This document shows, piece by piece, positions 60,279-64,000 of a DNA stretch of 64,000 bases; positions within the stretch are counted from its first letter, which is position 1; the number at the start of each line of letters is the position of its first letter. A program made the position numbers and the translations under genes. This DNA comes from Hoeflea sp. GTDB taxonomy: Bacteria > Pseudomonadota > Alphaproteobacteria > Rhizobiales > Rhizobiaceae. The stretch spans positions 116,694-180,693 of the forward strand of contig NZ_NVXQ01000006.1 of assembly GCF_002733955.1 (NCBI RefSeq), in the 5' to 3' direction. Under the pieces are notes generated by a model. The model was not told where the DNA came from. It worked only from the letters and a program-made list of their open reading frames with translations, and ran no database searches.

Positions 60279-61484
60279 TCAGGACCAGCCGCCGCCATAG
60301 GTGACATAGAAGATGTGAAGACCGATCTGGCCAACCTTGCGCATCTTGCGGGCCCAGGGCGGGCGGACATAGGTGGCGTGATAGTGGGTCGAGGAGCCGA
60401 CTTCGGGGAGCCAGATCTTGCCTGCGGTGGTGGCCAGAGCGATCTCCTCGGCCATATCCCAATGCTTGGGAGAGCGAACCCTGTCCTTGATGCCGTCGCA
60501 AGCGAAGGAAAACTGGCACCGGTTGCGCCAGTTCTTGTTCTGATACACGACACCGCAGATGGTTTCGGGATAGGTCGGGTTGCGGACACGGTTGAGAATC
60601 ACCTGAGCCACGGCTGCCTGACCCTTGACGCTTTCGCCCCTCGCCTCGAAATAGATGCCGGCCGCCAGGCAACGTTGCTCCGCCGCGGAGAATGTCTTCG
60701 CAGGCAGTGCCGTACCAGCCCAGGCATGGTCCTTTTCGTCAACCGGTGGGATGAACCGTCCGCGCTTGGTTTCTTCGCGCAGCACCGAGCTGAATGGCGA
60801 CTGCTTGGCGTAGTCCGGTTCCGGAGGCGCATAGGCGGTGGCCAGGATATCGGGATTATCGTTGGTAACCAGGCTCGCCAGAACCGGCGACACCTGGGAC
60901 GTGGTGACCGCCCGGCCTGTCGGGTAGAACGCCGTCGCTATCTCGATTTCCTTGCCGCGGATGCTGGGCTTGAGGAACGCCATGCTGGTCTTGAGATCAG
61001 GCGCCGGACGCAGCAGGCCGGACTGTCGTTCAAGCACGGAACCTGCGGAAAAATCCTTTGGCGGCTGGACGGGCGCCACGGCAATAACACGGCCCTGCTT
61101 GAGGTGGCGGGTGACGCGCTCGGCGTCGGGGCGCGGATCGGCCGCGCCGATCTTGCCGAGGAACGCAATCTTGTCGCCATTGGGCAGGGTTACACCGGCG
61201 CCCGAGGTGATGGACGAGGTCAGAATCGGATCGGAGAACTCGACCTCTGCAGCCTGGATCGATCCAGCCGGTGACGCGGTAAGGTAGGTCTTCCAGCGCG
61301 CATCAGCGCTTTCGCTGCCGCCCAGCATTGTGGCCATGTCGGCATGCGACGTCACGGTCGGTGAGGAAAGGAATGCCGCAAGGCCGAGGACCACGGGCGC
61401 AGACAGGCGGCCAAGCCGGGACTGGGCGCGGCCGGACGTACGACGTTTCTGACGCAAAACAACTACTCCGAACTCAAGACACAT
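60279..61484 (-). CDS. SleB-like cell wall hydrolase
   Basis: A ~401-residue exported protein. A basic N-terminus (RQKRRTSGRAQSRLGRLS) and hydrophobic core (APVVLGLAAFLSSPTVTSHA) make a signal peptide; a long Pro/Ser-rich linker follows to about residue 265. The C-terminal SleB domain has CLAAGIYFEARGESVKG (catalytic Glu), AVAQVILNRVRNPTYPETIC and NRCQFSFACDG. It should cut peptidoglycan during growth. The start is uncertain among 61490 (TTG), 61484 (ATG) and 61457 (TTG with GGAG upstream). A single gene, co-directional with atp. Confidence 0.9.
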   Translation of the reverse strand: MCLEFGVVVLRQKRRTSGRAQSRLGRLSAPVVLGLAAFLSSPTVTSHADMATMLGGSESADARWKTYLTASPAGSIQAAEVEFSDPILTSSITSGAGVTLPNGDKIAFLGKIGAADPRPDAERVTRHLKQGRVIAVAPVQPPKDFSAGSVLERQSGLLRPAPDLKTSMAFLKPSIRGKEIEIATAFYPTGRAVTTSQVSPVLASLVTNDNPDILATAYAPPEPDYAKQSPFSSVLREETKRGRFIPPVDEKDHAWAGTALPAKTFSAAEQRCLAAGIYFEARGESVKGQAAVAQVILNRVRNPTYPETICGVVYQNKNWRNRCQFSFACDGIKDRVRSPKHWDMAEEIALATTAGKIWLPEVGSSTHYHATYVRPPWARKMRKVGQIGLHIFYVTYGGGWS

Positions 61485-61599
61485 ACTCAATACTGTGCTT
61501 GAGAATGGAGCATTAACCTTGATGGAGCGTTAATAAGCGATTCAGAAAAAGCGCATTACTCGTCAACACTCCAACGCGGCGATCGCGCAGATGGTTTCA

Positions 61600-63108
61600 T
61601 CAACCGCTGCGTTTTTTCGGCGCCAGCTTGCCGGACACCGTGCGCCGGGTGGACTTCTTCGGCATGACCGATGCGCGCTTGGGCTTGCCGTCCTTCGACG
61701 CATAGGGATTGTCGCCGCTGCGATAGACCACACGCAAGGGAATGCCCGGCATGTCGAAATCCTTGCGCAACGAATTGACCAGGTAGCGGGTGTAGGATTC
61801 CGGCACGGCCTCCGGCCTTGTGCAGGAGATCATGAAGCCGGGCGGGCGCGACTTGATCTGGGTCATGTATTTAAGCTTGAGCCGGCGTCCCGACACGGCC
61901 GGCGGCGGGTGATGCCCCTGGGTGTGATCGAGCCAGCGGTTGAGCTTGGCGGTCGAGACCCGCTTGTTCCAGACCTTGTGGACGAAGGCGATGTTTTCCA
62001 TCAGCCGATCGAGGCCGTCGCCGGTCTGCCCGGCCACGGTGACGGCGCGAATGCCGCGGATCTGCGGCAGCAGGCGCTCGGTCATTTCGCGCAGCTCGGC
62101 CAGCTTTTCCTGGCGGTTGTCGATCAGGTCCCACTTGTTGAAGGCAATCACAGGCGCCCTGCCCTCGCGGACCACCAGATCGGCGATCTGCAAATCCTGC
62201 TTTTCAAAGGGAATGGTCGAATCAAACACGATCACCACCACTTCGGCAAAGCGAATGGCGCGCAGCGCATCGGCGACCGAAAGCTTCTCGAGCTTTTCCT
62301 GGACGCGGGCCTTGCGGCGCATCCCGGCGGTGTCGAACAGCTTGATCTTGCGGTTCTGCCACTCGAAATCCACCGCGATGGAATCGCGGGTGATGCCGGC
62401 TTCCGGTCCGGTGAGCAGGCGTTCCTCGCCCAGAAAGCGGTTGATCAGCGTCGACTTGCCGGCGTTCGGACGGCCGACGATGGCCACGCGCAACGGCTTG
62501 GTCTCGTCATATTCCGGGCCCTCGTCCTCGTCATCGGCGCCCTGTGGTATCGGGATATCGACATCGGTGATGGCTTCGGCCAGCGGATCGTTCTTGGGCG
62601 GAAAGCAACGTTCTTCGCCGAAGGTTTCGACGATCGCATCGCGCAGATCAAGCATGCCGCCGCCGTGTTCGGCCGAGATCGGGCAAGGCTCGCCAAGGCC
62701 GAGACGGAAGGCATCATACATGCCCGATTCCGAGCCCTTGGATTCGGCCTTGTTGGCGACCAGCACCACCGGCTTGCCGCGTTTTCGCAAGATATCAGCC
62801 AGCAATTCGTCTGCCGGCGTCAGACCGGCCTTGGCGTCGATCAGAAACAGCGCGCCATCGGCCTCGTCCATCGCCGCTTCGCTCTGGGCGCGCATGCGGC
62901 CTTCCAGCGTGTCGGGGCTGGCAACTTCGAGGCCGGCAGTATCGATCATGCGGAACCTCAGGTCGACCAGCTTGGCATCGCCGGGACGGCGGTCACGGGT
63001 CACACCCGGCGTGTCGTCAACAAGCGCCAACTTGCGACCGGCGAGCCGGTTGAACAAGGTTGACTTGCCGACATTGGGACGCCCGACAATGGCGAGGGTA
63101 ATGGTCAT
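61600..63108 (-). CDS. der: Ribosome biogenesis GTPase Der
   Basis: A 502-residue double GTPase needed for 50S assembly. The first G domain begins [15 protein letters not shown] (about 9-23), with [12 protein letters not shown] and NKAE; the second G domain (about 210-370) has [15 protein letters not shown] and FNKWDLID; a KH-like C-terminal domain follows (about 390-480). The extension after it is Lys/Arg-rich ([12 protein letters not shown]). The ATG at 63108 is used; upstream open frame is not conserved. It lies 49 bp downstream of the YfgM-like gene, likely the same transcript. Confidence 0.97.
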   Translation of the reverse strand: MTITLAIVGRPNVGKSTLFNRLAGRKLALVDDTPGVTRDRRPGDAKLVDLRFRMIDTAGLEVASPDTLEGRMRAQSEAAMDEADGALFLIDAKAGLTPADELLADILRKRGKPVVLVANKAESKGSESGMYDAFRLGLGEPCPISAEHGGGMLDLRDAIVETFGEERCFPPKNDPLAEAITDVDIPIPQGADDEDEGPEYDETKPLRVAIVGRPNAGKSTLINRFLGEERLLTGPEAGITRDSIAVDFEWQNRKIKLFDTAGMRRKARVQEKLEKLSVADALRAIRFAEVVVIVFDSTIPFEKQDLQIADLVVREGRAPVIAFNKWDLIDNRQEKLAELREMTERLLPQIRGIRAVTVAGQTGDGLDRLMENIAFVHKVWNKRVSTAKLNRWLDHTQGHHPPPAVSGRRLKLKYMTQIKSRPPGFMISCTRPEAVPESYTRYLVNSLRKDFDMPGIPLRVVYRSGDNPYASKDGKPKRASVMPKKSTRRTVSGKLAPKKRSG

Positions 63109-63157
63109 GGTTGATCCTTGCCCGCAGGCATCGTCATGGGCCGGGATGGGCGTCCGC

Positions 63158-63829
63158 TCAGGACGCGCCACCCTTGGCCGCAATCATTTCCAGCATCAGG
63201 CTGGCCCGGGTCTTGATGCCGGCCGGGGCTTCGCGATCAGCATCGATATCGCCGAACCACTGTGCCGCCTGCTTCAACTCGCCAGCCTTGTAGGCTGCAA
63301 TACCGAGGGCCTCGCGGGCCGAGTGACGGGCCGGGTTCGAGGGCACTGCCAGCACTTCAACCTCCGCCTGGACGTCAGCATAGCTGCCGGTGTCGATCAG
63401 CAGATAGGCGGCGCGCACGCGGGCCGCATCGCGAATGGCGACCGGCTGGGACACATCCTTGCCGATTTCGGAGAAGGCGGCAATTGCACCGGCAGTGTCG
63501 CCCTTGTCCGCGAGAACCGTTGCTGCGCGCATCCGGGCCAGAACAGGATAGGACCCGTAGCCGGTTTGCTCCAGTTCCTGGAATTCCGTCAGCGCCGCAT
63601 CCGTGTCGCCGCCACGGGCCTTTTCCAAAGCCGCCAGGAAGACATCGCCGGATCTGGCTGCCGTGGTTTCTTTCCAGTATTCCCAGCCGCGAAGCCCCGC
63701 AGTCACCGCTACGACACCAATCGCAAGCGCAAGCAGGACAAAGCGAAACCGCTTCCACAGCGCCTTCATGTAGTCCGAGCGCAGATCCTCATTGACCTCG
63801 CGGATGAATGTTGAATTGTCGTCTGTCAT
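63158..63829 (-). CDS. TPR-like membrane protein (YfgM family)
   Basis: A 223-residue protein with a short cytoplasmic N-terminus (about 1-26), one membrane helix ([21 protein letters not shown], about 28-48) and a periplasmic TPR-like domain of helical pairs ([35 protein letters not shown]). YfgM works with periplasmic chaperones next to BamB, and der is commonly next to it. It is 49 bp upstream of der on the same strand. The window has no bamB. Confidence 0.88.
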   Translation of the reverse strand: MTDDNSTFIREVNEDLRSDYMKALWKRFRFVLLALAIGVVAVTAGLRGWEYWKETTAARSGDVFLAALEKARGGDTDAALTEFQELEQTGYGSYPVLARMRAATVLADKGDTAGAIAAFSEIGKDVSQPVAIRDAARVRAAYLLIDTGSYADVQAEVEVLAVPSNPARHSAREALGIAAYKAGELKQAAQWFGDIDADREAPAGIKTRASLMLEMIAAKGGAS

Positions 63830-64000
63830 TGCGTCACCGACCGAAACCGGCCCTCTCGAAATCCTGCCGCTAGCGGCGTTGTATGGGGCCTTCTAGCCGA
63901 TTTTATGTTTTCTGTAAGGGGGTAGCACTGCGAAAGCGTGCAGACTCCCGTCCAATTGGCTCACATTCCGATGATCGGGGACACGCCGATCAGCCATTTG
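63830..64000. other. Upstream region of the YfgM-like gene at the window edge
   Basis: About 170 bp without a recognised gene. A short frame ends at 63898 on the minus strand and could be the tail of a gene beyond the edge, but no family is recognisable. Confidence 0.4.

Overview
The window is a high-GC alphaproteobacterial chromosome segment, most likely from the Hyphomicrobiales (Rhizobiales), and a Hoeflea-like member of the Rhizobiaceae/Phyllobacteriaceae group would fit. The evidence is a freestanding ATP synthase F0 operon with both b and b' subunits, a RibB fused to a degenerate GTP cyclohydrolase II half, two-subunit glycyl-tRNA synthetase, rhizobial DUF families (DUF1344, DUF6101, DUF2007), an IalB-type protein and typical rhizobial intergenic palindromes. 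Gene density is high. I found no phage, integrase, transposase, rRNA, tRNA or CRISPR array, so this looks like core chromosome.

Layout. 1-5.0 kb: 3' end of an IalB-like gene, a DUF1801/DUF6958 pair, tldD, an AEC transporter and a polysaccharide deacetylase. 5-9.4 kb: pdxH, a small lipoprotein, a DnaJ-like co-chaperone, fabI, a histidine phosphatase and a DUF1344 protein. 9.6-14 kb: aroC-ribBX, a glutamine-amidotransferase-like hydrolase and a YcaQ-type protein. 14-22 kb: a plus-strand run of exported beta-propeller-like protein, HDAC-like deacetylase, xseB, pirin, dxs, an exported protein, tlyA and an rlmD/rumA-type methyltransferase. 22.0-22.9 kb: a repeat-rich non-coding block. 23-30 kb: a secreted alpha/beta hydrolase, a small four-cysteine secreted protein, a crotonase/acyl-CoA dehydrogenase pair, a degenerate GGDEF protein and tsaC/sua5. 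30-38 kb: a TadG-like pilus protein, an FAD-linked oxidase, DUF6101, ubiA, a BLUF photoreceptor, purD and an HPE1-like exported protein. 38-47 kb: glyS, DUF2207, an EPSP synthase, lemA, a PAS-PAS-GGDEF protein and glyQ. 47-57 kb: a TetR/YciI pair, a 63-residue membrane protein, an S49 peptidase, an N6-methyltransferase, DUF2007, ispB, a TPR protein, ispE, a glycosyltransferase-like protein, a PA0069-type radical SAM protein and rnhB. 57-60 kb: atpI-atpB-atpE-atpF'-atpF. 60-64 kb: a SleB-like cell wall hydrolase, der and a YfgM-like protein.

How it fits together. dxs and ispE (MEP pathway), ispB (polyprenyl diphosphate) and ubiA (ubiquinone) supply the isoprenoid/quinone route that feeds the respiratory chain used by the F0 complex. 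aroC and the EPSP synthase are consecutive shikimate steps but lie 32 kb apart. Translation and RNA genes (glyQ, glyS, tlyA, rlmD-like, sua5, trmN6-like, der, rnhB) are spread throughout. Light and c-di-GMP signalling are represented by a BLUF protein, one intact GGDEF protein and one with a destroyed active site.

I did not find a clearly new multi-gene system. The observations most worth checking are the EPSP synthase inserted between lemA and DUF2207, the degenerate GGDEF protein, the double operator in front of the TetR/YciI pair, the hairpin over the ribosome binding site of the dnaJ-like gene, the perfect 18-bp palindrome before fabI and the uncharacterised four-cysteine secreted protein.
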